Shown here piece after piece: positions 44,632 to 57,158 of a stretch of 64,000 nucleotides of DNA. The notes below the pieces were generated by a model. It was not told where the DNA came from. It saw only the letters and a list, made by a program, of their open reading frames with translations, and ran no database searches. The DNA lies in the NCBI GenBank assembly GCA_010093605.1, contig MU004184.1, forward strand, positions 1,135,897-1,199,896. Reading direction: 5' to 3'. The stretch's first letter is position 1. Each line of letters starts with the position of its first letter. A program made the translations under genes and the position numbers. The DNA comes from Lophium mytilinum. Its lineage: Eukaryota > Ascomycota > Dothideomycetes > Mytilinidiales > Mytilinidiaceae.

Positions 44632-47146
44632 ATGGATCCGAACACGACACCTCGCGCTGAGGAGCCCGACTCCAGGAACAGTCTTCGCCACATTCTAGCT
44701 ACGGAGCCTTCACTAGCCATGGAAGACTTGACTCCTCCGGATCCAGAGCCGTCGCTTCCACCTGATGACGATGACGGTCAGGATGACCGCGCCCCAAAGT
44801 CTGCGACATCGTCCAAGGGACCCGGGTCCGAATTGCCCATGTACACTGCGACCACGACAACGACGCGCCGAAATGCAAATGGAAGCGTTTCATCGGTCTA
44901 CTCTGGCAACAAGATACGGCACTTGAAGAAGGATGACGGTATTCCCCTATGGCGTCGAGACATCCAGTACGACTTCCTCCGCTACGTCTTCGAGGACGAC
45001 CAGCGGGTGTTCCACAAGGTCTCAGATGGAACAGGCGGGCATACTTTTGCAGACATATACCTAGATGCGATGGCAAAGAGCAGCAAGTGTTCCAAGATCT
45101 TGAAGGATAAACTCCTCACGGAGAGAGCTGCGGCTATCAACATGGCTATGGTCTGTCTGCTGGTGAACGTTGGGAGGATGAACACGACTCTCAACTGTAT
45201 GTTGGGATGCGCACACCTGTGCTGACGGAAAGCTAACTCAATCGCAGTTTTCCCCGAAATGCGAGCACAACTCCGAACCTACCACTCAATTCCCTCTCTT
45301 CAAGCGCATCAGGATCCAAACGCATACAAACAGCTACAGGATGCTCCACGGCTGAAATCTATACTTAAGGGAGCTACCGAGGACATTGAACAACCCAGCA
45401 CTATCGAAGACATCAAGAATCACGCCGTCCCCCGTACCAATCCGGTAAATCTGATATTCGTGCTCGCGCAATATGCCCCCAAGATTTCCGAAATACATTT
45501 CTATCCTCCACGCGACTTCTTTGACTTGGTCATGCGAAGTGCTCTAAGCAGCAGAAGTCGCGCAACAGCGTTTCTGTGGCTAATGTGGTGGTACCTCGAG
45601 AGCGATTTCACATCAGAGGCTGCGCAGAATAATCCATTCGGACCCGGCCTGCCAGGTACCGAAGGTGACGCTACTGGTGGTATGCCGATCAAATGCCCAG
45701 CTTTCAAGCATCTTACAGAGGATGAAATGGCGCTGGAGAATGTTGACACAGACGAAGAGAAGAATTTCGGCGATATAAAGAGGAAGGAGAGAATAGGTAT
45801 GAATTTCTTGACGCTCAGATGGGCTTCTTATTCTAAACGTTCAGCAGCAATTCTCGCAAGTGATATGGCCCCTGTCGTTACTGGACCCAAACGCACGGGC
45901 AAAAAAGGTTAGTACCAGCGTTTTCTTTTATGCGAAGTGGAGATCGAAGAGTCCCCAATGCTCAACAGTCCTTCATATTGACGGTACCATAGCTTTCAAC
46001 CAAAACCCTGTCTTCTCAGTCCTCGCAGATGACGGAGCCTCCACACCAGGCCGAGATCATCAGTCTCCATCTCATGGTAAATTTGTCCTTTTGGAGGACA
46101 ATTTTTAGCATAGCAGCTACTAACTAATCTCAGGGTCGTCGAAGGGTAGCCGCAAACCAATGCCGAATGCAAAGTCCCTAGCAATGGATTATGCGTCTGA
46201 CACTGATCGCACACGATCTCCCTCTCCACACCAGAGGCCAACATCTGTTTATGGTGGCATGACTGACAAGAAGGGCACTCCAAACATGCGAATCAACACC
46301 CTTCTCAACGACGAAACTCCGTCGGTTTCTACTCCCCCGAAAGGCCCTGGCCGTGGCAACTGGTCTCGAAACCGCAACAACGGCACAGTGGGTCGGAACG
46401 CCTTCAAAAACAAGCTAGAAGCAAGCCAGGACGGCACTTCCCCATCTACCAACGGCCCCACCGTCTCCCTCCATACTAGCGGTCCCCATGGCTTCTATCT
46501 CCCTCTAAACGGCTCAGATCCCTCGCACAAACGCTCTCGCCCGCTAACCCAACACCAACTAGCAGTCGAGCAATTCCGACGCAAACGCGTCGAAGTGATC
46601 CTCGATCGCGGTCTCCGTAAGCAGTACAAAGTCGCCAAGCGGCGACGCGAAGACAAAGGCGCTTTCTGGCTCGCGTGGCTGCGATGCAAGCTCTTACCGG
46701 ACGGCTACGACACCGACGAGGACGAAAACGAACAAGCTGCTCATTACGGAGACTCGGACATCGGTACTCATGGTAAGCATATCCCGCTCGGCTTTGGCGG
46801 ACTCTTACCCGTCCGCGATGCTGAGAAGGTCGACTGCGGCGAGGAAGCCTACAACCGCGCAAAGGTAATGAATCGGGTCGCGAGGAGGCTTGAGCGCTGG
46901 GAGGGCGGTGTCGAGGCCGTCAAGCGAAAGAAGAAGAATGGGACCGACCTCGTATGGGTGGACACGGAAGGCGACCGGGAAGAGCGTGGCGATAGTCAGA
47001 TGGATTATGAGAATGGCGACGGCGATGTCGATGATCAGATGGATGAAGACGATCGCGAGATGCTGGAGGCTGCTGGTGTTTACGATAGCGAGGATGAGCA
47101 GATGGATGACTATGATCGTGAGCTTGAGGCGGCGGAGCAAAGCTGA
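44632..47146 (+). CDS. IES1: INO80 chromatin-remodelling complex subunit Ies1
   Basis: Five exons (44632-45196, 45248-45796, 45845-45907, 45993-46076, 46134-47146) give 2,274 nt and 757 aa. Conserved Ies1 blocks are visible: RHLKKDDGIPLWRRDIQYDF, FADIYLDAMAKSSKCSKILK, INMAMVCLLVNVGRMNTTLN, FFPEMRAQLRTYHSIPSLQA, LQDAPRLKSILKGATED, PRTNPVNLIFVLAQYAPKIS and RATAFLWLMWWYLESDF, then the C-terminal HQLAVEQFRRKRVEVILDRG and LRKQYKVAKRRRE. Ies1 is a fungus-specific subunit of the nuclear INO80 nucleosome remodeller. The tail is highly acidic (DDQMDEDDREMLEAAGVYDS). Introns fall after conserved codons and keep phase. Confidence 0.93.
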
Positions 47147-48055
47147 TGGACGATGTGGGGTGACTGGGAGGTACTTGGCGTTTGGGCATGGGCGCATCTG
47201 GTAAAGGTTATTCACTCAAGGGCTGTAATATAGGCTATGGGCTTGCAAGCTTGCGAGCTTCAAAGAATGGGCTAATTAGTGAGTCTTACGAATATCAGGG
47301 TGGCAGTTGTAGGATATAATTGATGAAACCATAGACTTGTTCGGTTTCTGTACGAGCAGCCGTAACATGGGGCTTAATTAATAGTCCAGATTTCGTAATC
47401 GGATGACATTGCCTTTGAAAATGATCAGACTGTCCCTGTTCACTGCATAGAAGTACATGTTTAAGGGACACCACTGACACCTTCACTGAAGCACCGCCTT
47501 CCCACCGCTTGTTCAAGTAGTTGAGGTGGATTATGTCTGGATTTCGCAGGCTTCCTTGAAGTAATTCGTCTAGTGGTAAACGATCCCGATCTCGATTATG
47601 GGTTTGAACTGTACACTCGTGAGCCGATTAGGCAGAAAGTGGCAATAAAAATAGGAGTAGTCTGATTGGTGGTAGGCATCTTGCACGTGAGTTTCAGCCT
47701 GGTCGATCTCACACCTCAACCCTCATTCCCAGCCTGACTTCTTCCTTCTTTCCATGGCCCTAGAAGAAGCGCATGAGCTGCCGCCTCTTGTGTCCATACC
47801 AGCTCAAATCACCAGAAAGTATCCAAAATATAGTCAAATCACTGCTACCTCCACTATTGTCCATGTTACCAGATACTCCTTATCGAAGTGATTTAGCTAA
47901 GTAGCATGAAAGTCACCAGTATTGGGGGACACACCGAACTCTATCGTTATAACCCTTACTTCTCGTCGAAAGTTTCCAAAATCTTCAGAGACACTCCAAG
48001 TAGAAGTAGATGAGGATACACGCACTCTCGACGACATACCGCAGCACCCTCGAAA
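47147..48055. other. Intergenic, upstream of the HET gene
   Basis: No gene is called. At 47565-47615 the motifs CTAGTGGTAAACGA and GGGTTTGAACT resemble the A and B boxes of a tRNA-derived sequence, but no acceptor stem pairs. The last 150 bp before the HET start should be its promoter. Confidence 0.45.
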
Positions 48056-48768
48056 ATGAGACTTCTCGACACAAGCACATTTAAAGTGTACGAATCCTTC
48101 AGAGGCACAATTAAACTGCACGAGTTCTTCGGAAACGCAATCCCAAACTACGCCATCCTTTCGCACCGGTGGGAAGATGGCGAAGTCTCGTTCCAGGACT
48201 TGCGAAATCCACAGGTGGCGTCCCGGAAAGCTGGGTGGAGCAAGATAAAGAGGTTCTGCGAGAAAGCCGCTGAGAGTGGATATAGATACGGCTGGATTGA
48301 CACTTGTTGCATTATATAGAGTCACCATCAATACCTTTACCCTATAAAAGGAGCGGCATATGCCGCTAAATATAGCGGTAGAACGTATATAGCTATTTAA
48401 TACAAAGGTAGTCTTAAGTCTTAGTTAGTTATAATTCAACTAAGAAACCTCCTTACAGTATGGCTTTAGAATCCGATCTTGTAAGAAGGCTCAGAATCAG
48501 GCACGGGGCTGAGCAATGGCTGAGCTCATCTTACTACTTAAGTCTGTCGCCATTACTACCTAACAAAGTAACCACTCTTATACACTAGTTCGGCTCGGGC
48601 TTGCACCGCCACAGCTTACAATCTGCTTATATACACTAAAACTTACTAATACCTAAGTCTATTTTAGATTTTAATATTATTAGCTATAAAAGTCTAATAT
48701 AAGTTAGTAAGTAAGAACTTAGAACTATTAAATTATCTATATTTTATTCTACTATATCTACTAGGCTA

Positions 48769-48864
48769 TAGTAGCTAAGTATATACTTTATATAGTAGCT
48801 AAGTATATACTTTATATAGTAGCTAAGTATATACTTTATATAGTAGCTAAGTATATACTTTATA
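48769..48864. repeat. 24-bp tandem repeat, four identical copies
   Basis: The unit starting TAGTAGCTAAGTATATACTT and ending TATA is repeated four times without differences near the left boundary of the RIPed block. Perfect identity inside a mutated region implies that the duplication arose after RIP. Confidence 0.9.
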
Positions 48865-51800
48865 TATAGCGCGTACTATATACTTAAAAATACGCTACCT
48901 CTAACTAGCATTATAATAAAGACTCTCGGAATAATATCTATAAATTATTTCTTTTTCTTCTTTAATTACTCTTACTCTATAAATATATTTTTCTAATCTC
49001 TACCTATAAAAGTAGGGTGCTAACTAAAGCTATTAACGCCGTTAGCCTATAACTCTTCTATTAGTGCGCTATAGACCCTAATCTTTATACTAATATTTAC
49101 TAGTTAACTAAAACCTTTATAAGCCGGCGTAAAGAAACGCTCTATTAAGTCTTAAAAAGAAAATATAATAAAGAAGGTTAGAAATCTTAAGCTATCTATA
49201 TTAAGAATATTACTTATATAGTACTAAAGAATATTCTACTCCCTAAAGAGATAATTTTTTAGTTATAGAGAGAAGAATAAAAGCCTAAGAAACTATAAAT
49301 TTTCTTAGGCTCTAATTAGCAACCTTTACCTTTTAAAGTTAAGAAGCGTAACCTAAATTCTATTATCTTACTTACGCGGCACTTACTTTTTATAGATAAG
49401 AATAAGGATAATAATAATATAGAGTGGGGCACGTATAAAGAACTTAAATCTAGTACTTTTATAAAGGTTTTCTATATAACTTATTCTAAGATACTAGGTT
49501 TAAGCTATACTATAAAGATTCTAAATAAACGCCCTAAAAGAATTAATACAGCTATACTAGAGGCTTTCGCCTCTATCTTATTAAAGTACTTACCCTATAT
49601 TATTAAAATTATTAATTTATAGATTAGAAGTAGATTATTTAATCTTACTACACTTATAGTACTTATGCTGCCCTTAGTAAATAGTAGGCATCTAGGTAAT
49701 TAACTACGCACGCTTTTAGTTAGTAGGGGGAGTGCTAATATACTACTTTAGATTAAGACTTAAATCTTTTAATAGATATATTATTTAGTAAGAATATTAG
49801 ATAAAATTTATAGAACTAGCTATATATATAGAGATATAAAACTAGAAAATATTTTTATCTATAATAACTCTATACTCTATACTAATTTTAGTTTTTATAA
49901 ATTTTAAACGCATTTAATAGACCTAAAGTAGATATCTAGCGGGTCTACCGTAGAAATAGTACTAGTCCCGCCTATAGACGGCTAGAAATTAGAGAACTAT
50001 AATTATCTATATAATTATAGTTTAGAGCGGCTACTCTAAGATAATAAACTTTTAAAATATAAACCTCTAATACGGGTAGAACCTAGAGAGACGCTAAATA
50101 AGGTTATAGAAATAGGTAAAATTAGTAGTAATATTTTTAATCTTAGATAGATTATCTATAAGATACTCTAGGTAGTAACTTCTACTTTAGTTTATAGGAG
50201 AAAGCTACTATATCAGCTAATAGTAAAGATTTTTATATAGGATAGATAGTAATAATTCCTTACACTAATTAATAAAATCTTAAGATTATTACCGCCTTCT
50301 AATATAACTCTAGAAGTTTTAAAAGAGCCTGCGCGTTATACTAAGCTTACTTAGAAGTTACTAAGTATTATTATCTATAATATAGTTATTTCTACTACCG
50401 CTAATTAGAAGCCTTTAGGGAAAGTTACTAAGCTTATTAAAGATATAATAGACTTATATAAGATAGCTCTAGATACTTATTATACTAGAGATAGTAGACT
50501 AGTTTATAAGCCCTAGTAGACTTAAAGAGTAGTCTAAGTTATAATTATAGTTATATATCTTTTTTAAATTTATAATTAATCTATTATATTCTATCTATCG
50601 CCGTAGCTATTAGCTAGCCTTACGAGCACGTTCTTTAAGCACGTTCTTATTAGCGTATTAATTAATCTAGATTAAAGCTACTATATAGCCTCTTTAACTT
50701 ATAGATTATATTACTTATTTAAAACTTTATATATAAGCTAATAGCTAGTAGATATAATATAATTTATAACTTTTTAATAATTTCTAAGTAATCTATCTAT
50801 TTACCGTCTAATAGTAGCTACTATATCTAACGCCTATAAGTATAAGATATAGTTAATATAGAATTAATAGTTTTGCATTTTTTATATTTCTAGTCGCCTT
50901 TTACTATAATAACTACTATAAAGAATAGTATTTACGCTTTCTATATAATTATTTATAGGTATAGTTAGTTTCTAATAGTAGTATTAAAACTTAAATAGCT
51001 TTTAGTAGGTCTCTTAGTTATTAAACTTATTAGTATATATTCTAAGAGAACTTCTTAGCTACCTACCTTATTATTTAGCGGATTAGATCTACCTATTATT
51101 ACTACTAGTACTTAGTTTAGTAAATTAGCAGCTTCGCGTTTATAGAAGTAAGAGTCTAGGTACTTAAATAGATAGGTATAAAAGCCTAATATAATTAAGA
51201 GAGAGATTTTTTTAGATAGAAATTAGAGGGAAGTAGCTTAATCTATATATATATATTATTAGGCGCCCTAGATTAATAGCTTATTCTAGAAGCAGGTTTA
51301 GGTATAGCCCTAGTCTAACCGCGTAGATGCTAAGTATAGCAGCGTGCATATAGATATTAAAGAAATAAACTATTAAGTATAGCCCTTAAACTTAATAGAA
51401 TAAAAAGTAATACTTAAATTATCTAAATTATACCTATTTAATAAAATTAAAGTTATTTTATATTTACTATAGGTGTCCCTAGTTCTTTCTTAGGTCTTTA
51501 AAGTATAAAATAGCTTAATTTAAAGCGTCTTATATATATAAATACTATTAAATCCCCCTCTAAGTTAATTTACTATAACTAAGACTTCCCTATTGCATTT
51601 AATTTCCTTAATTATTTACTAAGGGACAGGCTATAGTCTAATAAGAATACCCTCTATTTTAAATCCTTATATTAGCAGTTTCTAATTTAAGTTAAACTTA
51701 AAATTTGCGACTATTTAGGCTTCTTTTCTCTAAAGAAGTATACTATTACGGCTAAACGCCTTAGTTAGACTTATTTATTTACCTTAAATATAGAAATAAT

Positions 51801-53842
51801 ACTATTTAGCGTAGCTTTAATATATATATATATATAGGTAAGATTTATTCCCTATATTATCTCTATATAGGTTAGTTATTATAATAAGTTAGTAGGCTCT
51901 AATAGTTAGTTTAGAAAATAATGCTATAACTTTAGTTTCTATAATCTATATAGAAGTAGACTCTCTATCTATAACTAGAGCGGTAAAAAAATAGATACAA
52001 GAATACCGCTGCGCAGTATACCTTAATAAAAACTTATTCCGGCCTACCCGCCTTATTAATATTAGAAGGTTGGCTAATTAACGTTATATTATAATAATTA
52101 AGATAAATAGAATATTAATTCTAGAATATACTTATCTCTCTTATTACTAGAGAGCCTCTTAACTAATTATAAACTTAATTACCCGCAAATTATCTCTAGA
52201 AGAATAAAAGATTAAGATATATAAGCTACTATAGATAATATAAAACTCTATTTATATATTATATTAGTTTTAGTATTAATATATATAGGTTAATAGCCTC
52301 TATATATTCTAAGATAATATTATAGATAAAGAGAAAGAAATTATTTTAATATCTTAAATCTATAAAAGTTCCGCCCTTATAATATATATATTAACGGCTT
52401 AGTTATATAAGAAAGGTTTTCTTTAACTGCGGCTTAAATATAGTAAATTTTAGCTCTAGATTAGTATACCTAGTAATAAAGTTAGTAGAGTCTACCTAGA
52501 TAGAATTAAGTAGTTTTTTCTACCCGCTAAAGAGGTATTAGGTATATAAGCCTAGGCATTATAAGAAAGGTTACTCTCGCCCCGTTTACTAGAGTATAGT
52601 TAGAGAACTGTAAGGTAGACTTACTTCTATACTAAGAGGTATAATAGATACTAGCCTCTACTAGTAGAAATTACTTAAGAAGATAAGAGCCTAATTATAG
52701 TAAATTATAACCTTTTTAGCTATCTTAACCTAATAGGGCTACGGCGCATTATTTAATATAGAAAAGAGCTTTTTATCTACTAGATTAAAGTTATTAAATA
52801 GTATACCCGTTAGAATCTTATATTTTCTAATAATAGACTTACTGCTATTAGTATAATTACAGTAGAAGTTTAAGAAAGGACTAGAGTACCTTATCTTATA
52901 GAATTATAAGATTATAAAAAGCTTCTATTTCTACTATTATAGAGAAATATATTGCCTCTTTAGAAACTTCTTTTATAACTATTAATATTGCGTGCACCTT
53001 TATAGTTATAGGCTAGTATTAATAGTCTAGTATTAATAAATTATAGTAAAGAGTTAGTATTATTATTTAGAATTATAGATAGAGAAGTCTCTAGTAGCTT
53101 TAGTATATTAGTATAAGGGTTAATTACTATTAAAGGCCGTATTTAAAGAGATCTATAGTAGACTAATAGATTTAATTAGTAGAAATATTAACTAATATTA
53201 GAGGATTTAACTTAAGTTACTTTAACTAGGCACGATCTAGAAATTAATATTTAGCCTAACTATATTAATAAGATATTTACTATTAAAGATAATATAATTA
53301 TAGTATTTCCGGGTTTAGGTTTAGTATTTTTAGCTATTAGAGTGGCAAACTAGAACTATAATCTCGTTCGCGGGTTAGTTCTAGCGAGATAGGATAAGAA
53401 GTATTATAGAAGGGTGGCCTTTTTCCAATTATATAGTAAGTAGAGTGCTACTATAATAGTAGACTAGCGAGTAGAAGCTATATATATTAAGTAGTATAAA
53501 CTATTATAATAAATTTATTCTAGAATCTATAACCTTTTAGTTAATAATATATCTAGAATATAAGTTAAATTAAAGGCTTTTAAATAATACTATATTTAGC
53601 ACTAAATAAAAGGGTTTATAGGATTAAGAGGCTATTAAAATTATAAATTTTAGTGGGGTATAAAGGCCTATTATATAGTAAATAAACTATATAACCTAGT
53701 ATAGCTACTTAAAAAGAGACTTTATATAAGATTACTTTGCAGGTTAATATTTATCGCTGTTTTTAAGTTAAATCTACCCTTAGCATACACCCGACTAGGC
53801 TAGTTAATAGTAGACAGCCTTTGCGAATAGTTGTCCTATGTA

Positions 53843-53873
53843 AGAGGCTGTCCTATGTAAGTGGACAGCCTCT
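53843..53873. repeat. Perfect inverted repeat in the unRIPed right edge
   Basis: AGAGGCTGTCC and GGACAGCCTCT pair as an 11-bp stem around a 9-nt loop. The loop-side sequence TGTCCTATGTAAG is also repeated directly just upstream. It may be a structural or terminal part of the inserted element. Confidence 0.75.
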
Positions 53874-55598
53874 GCTTAAATTTTTAGACCTAGTAGACAT
53901 TCATCTGCCTTAGCGGTCCTGGAAATGGGACCCTGCGTGAGAGGGTGAACCGCAACCCGGAAGGGGGGAGTCTATTTTCAGGCCCTTAAGCGGAACAGGG
54001 ACTATAAAATCTAAAAATAGTTATAGAGTAATTAGAAAGTACTTAAGGATAAATAACACCGTGTGGAATGTAAACCATAAAAATTACAGGTGTAAAAAAG
54101 GTTTAATAAAGTCAATATTGTCGCATTTGTACAATAAGTCTGTATCAACAAAATAAGCAGCTCCGAGTTATCGGAGTCCATAAATTCGATGTATCAATGG
54201 TATAAGAACGCCAGCGATCGTTTTGTGTACTTGAGCGATGTGACGACCGAGATTGAGGAGCCGTGGCGCGCGGGTGTGGAGAACGTTGAACACGAGTCAC
54301 TACCGTCGGTCTATCAACAGTTTGCCGAAAGCCAGTGGTTCACAAGAGGTTGGACTCTTCAAGAGCTTATTGCACCGAAGCGCGTCCTTTTCTACGATAC
54401 AAAGTGGCAGTCCCTCGGCAGGAAAGAGATATTGCTTGATCCGCTTGCCCAGATAACAGGGGTGGACTTCTATGTTCTAGAAGGGATACGCGACCCTTCA
54501 TCCGTGAGCGTGGCGAAGAGGATGTCTTGGGCATCAGCAAGAGAGACGGCTAGAGAGGAGGATATGGCGTACTGTCTGCTCGGCCTATTCGATGTCAACA
54601 TGCCAATGCTCTATGGGGAAGGAAAGAAGGCGTTCGTGAGATTACAAGAAGAGATCTTGAAGACCTCCGATGATCACTCCATATTCGCATGGACTATGTT
54701 TTCCCCGGAGGACGAGTACAGTTTCAATGGGCTTTTGGCGGAGTCACCAGCTGCCTTCAGCAAATCGTCTTCCATTGAATCCCTTGATCACACGAATATC
54801 GGCGATTACGGAGATCACGAGTATAGCATGACGAACAAGGGATTGAAAATTACCCTTCAATTGATACCGTGGGGCGTAGACGTATATCTTGCTCCTTTGC
54901 GGTGCCACGGGGGGGGATCTTCCGGGCCTTTGTACATATTCTTGTTCGATCTAAAGGCGCCCCGAGACCGATTCTTAAGGATGAGGGTACTAGGAGAGAG
55001 TTGGACAAGCCTAAGGGACGCGACGAAGGCCGAGGAGAAGAGGACCGGCGAGATCAGGAGGGACTTTTGGAAGATCGAGGAGAAAACTATATACATCCCA
55101 AGAAAAGGTGGCAACTCAGGTCGATTCTCCTTCTACGGATTCTGGATTCGAAGCATCAGAAATGCTGGCATCATCGAAGTGTATCCGGAAGAGCGCTGGG
55201 ATTCCACAGAAGATATTTTGAAAATGCCGCCAGGTCCAGGAATCGTTACCGGGGTGTTACTCTGTGGCGACGAGCATGTAAAATTCACTGTCCTTCTAGG
55301 ATTCAGAGAAGACTCCCAGCCATTTATCTGCATACGGCGAGCGGATAGTGCCGATCCGAGATTCGCATTCGAGAATGTTCCCGAATATGAGCCCAAGAGA
55401 TGGAGCATGGTCACGTATCTTGACTACTACCGCAAGATCGCTGCAGAAGGAGTTATCGAAAGGCCCTCGAACGATGGCAATCATTTCAGATATGCCGTTG
55501 ATATCAGGTTGGTCTCGATTTGATGTATTTTAGGAAATTTCATGAATATAGAACTCAAATACTAACACTACCCTTTACTTTCTTCCGAATCTGCGACA

Positions 55599-57158
55599 TC
55601 AAGTCCTTCGATTTCTCTTCAGCTTGGCCTCAACAATCGCCTGTGCACCCACAGCAAATGGCCACACTTCACAGGCTCTAAGCCAGCCGCATCTAGAATC
55701 CTCTCAAACTCCTTCCTCGTCTTCTCTTTTCCAGTTAGCATCATCATCATAAAGTCCATCCAATACAACATAGAATTATCCCCCAAGTGAGTCTTATCAG
55801 GAACCACAAAATCACCAATCAGAAGCCTAGACTCAGAGTCCATTGCGCTTGCGATGTTCTTCACAATGTCGATGCACGCGGGCTCATAGAAGCCGTGGAG
55901 AATCCGGCGGAGCAGATAGGCGTGTGCGCCTATCGAACGTCCCACTTAGTGATATTCCGAGAAGATTGTGGATGATGTCAATACGCATCTTTGACAGGCT
56001 GTGGAGTGAAGAAATCGTGCTCCATCTTGTCACTATTCGGGATATCCTTGCCCGATATCGTGGCTAGGACGTCGGGCTGTCTTGGAGTGTCAGCTTAGCG
56101 CCGAAGCCAGCTGATGCGTCTTTCTGAATCGACATGAGGATTTGGCCTCTTCCGCCGCCGACGTCGACGATGAAGGGTCTCTTTGGTGAGACTTCGACTT
56201 GTGATCTGAGAGAGGTGAAGGGGAACATGCCTAGAATTGGCATTTGCTGGTCCATTTGTACGAGAGTCTAGGGAGTGTTGACGTCAATAGACGCTGAGAA
56301 TATGATGTAATTCGGAAAGCCATTTTGGCTGATCTGGTGTTGTGCAGCTTGAGGTGCTCTCACCTGGTTGAACATATGAAGTCTATCTGGGTCATCTGAG
56401 ATGACCTGGTAGTAGGTCATACCTTCATGGTCGAGGGCATGTGGGTATGGACTTCTTCTGAGATCAAAGAGATCTTCCTTGGTATGGGTTTTGAAATAGT
56501 CGGGTAGCTTTCTCACCACGAGGTCTTGATGTAGTCTAGTAAAAAGTCAACGACTCTACCTAGAAGACGGCCAAGCATATGACTTGCAGAGCAGAGCAGT
56601 TCTACTGCTAAGTAAATCAAACTCACACCATTTGGAAAACCAATTGCTGGTGCCCGTGATGTACGCAAGTGATTTGGCGCTATGACCATAGGCATCCATC
56701 TCTGGCTCCTCGGCGATACCATGCACGCAAACTACTCTCATGGCCCGAGCTAATGGAAGTAAACCTTTAGAGGACTATAGACAGCAAGCCGTTCATCCCG
56801 GAACTACTCACTGATCACGGATTCATCAATATCAACCGCATTCGCAAGCTCTTGCGATGTAATGGTACCCTCAATAGGGATCTGGTGGAAGGCGCCAGTA
56901 GAAACGAGGAGGTTCAAAGCAGCTGTAGTATGTGCCTGAAAACCAATCGTTACTCTACTGTGGTATCTCGGCCTAGGAACCCATTCTCACGTTATCCCAC
57001 TGCCTCAAAATTGGATCCATAGATCCTTCCAGCATCAACCGCAACTTGTCCAATTGCTTCAGCATCGCCGTTCGAGTAGAGTGATCGCTCCTGTTCTCCT
57101 TTGCCGTGGCCAAGAACTGCTCCGCCATCTTCACTAGTTCCGAATTGTTTGTAGCCAT
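55599..57158 (-). pseudogene. O-methyltransferase pseudogene, several frameshifts
   Basis: The start (MATNNSELVKMAEQFLATAK) and first exons give a winged-helix dimerisation region (TTAALNLLVSTGAFHQIPIE, SQELANAVDIDESVI). Then come RKLPDYFKTHTKEDLFDL, the SAM-binding motif RPFIVDVGGGRGQILMSIQK and the C-terminal AYLLRRILHGFYEP and GDFVVPDKTHLGDNSMLYWM. The family is the fungal secondary-metabolite O-methyltransferases. The frame is broken in at least two places by single missing bases: near 56074-56078, just after AKLTLQDS, and near 55666, after LEPVK. In each case the conserved sequence goes on in the neighbouring frame. The junctions before RKLPDYF (56.51-56.58 kb) and before AYLLRR (55.93-56.0 kb) also cannot be spliced in phase. 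The original stop would be at 55599. It overlaps no other gene and lies tail to tail with the split HET gene. Confidence 0.8.

Larger units (their letters stand above)
48314..54140. mobile_element. RIP-degraded insertion, about 5.8 kb, inside the HET domain
   Basis: The insert is bounded by TGCATT (48308-48313) and TGTATC (54141-54146), which differ only by C/T changes and could be a mutated 6-bp target duplication. From about 48.66 to 53.74 kb the DNA is very AT-rich, with CA and TG dinucleotides almost gone (survivors are mainly GCA/TGC) and stops in every frame, the mark of RIP acting on a repeated element. About 340 bp at the left edge and 400 bp at the right edge keep normal CA/TG content. 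I could not recognise a reverse transcriptase, integrase or transposase, nor long terminal repeats. The class therefore remains unknown; a retroelement fits the size. Confidence 0.8.
48056..55523 (+). pseudogene. HET-domain (vegetative incompatibility type) gene split by insertion
   Basis: The first piece (48056-48313) encodes MRLLDTSTFKVYESF, NYAILSHRWEDGEVSFQDL and YRYGWIDTCCI, the opening HET-domain motifs. The frame stops at once in foreign sequence. The second piece resumes near 54144 with NKISSSELSESINSMYQWYK, AESQWFTRGWTLQELIAPK, YCLLGLFDVNMPMLYGEGK and FVRLQEEILK, exactly the rest of the HET domain and the following conserved region, and stays open to 55523 (about 460 residues). Together the two pieces would make an ordinary HET protein of about 550 aa. 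HET proteins trigger cell death on fusion of unlike strains. Both pieces are free of other lesions apart from possible C-to-T and G-to-A changes at the junctions, so the gene was intact when interrupted. Confidence 0.88.

Noticed and set aside
47556-47630. tRNA-like sequence with A-box and B-box-like motifs (CTAGTGGTAAACGA, GGGTTTGAACT)
   Set aside because: I could not pair an acceptor stem or a proper anticodon arm. It may be a tRNA-derived relic, but not a gene I can support.
53910-54000. GC-rich patch in the inserted DNA that looks rRNA-like at first glance
   Set aside because: Apart from short hairpins it does not match the conserved segments of small or large subunit rRNA that I know. 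It is reported only as part of the unRIPed edge.
48314-54140. Possible LTR retrotransposon in the HET gene
   Set aside because: A TATAAAAGG stretch near the left end suggested an LTR, but the left and right edges do not match each other and there is no TG..CA boundary pair, so the class is left open.
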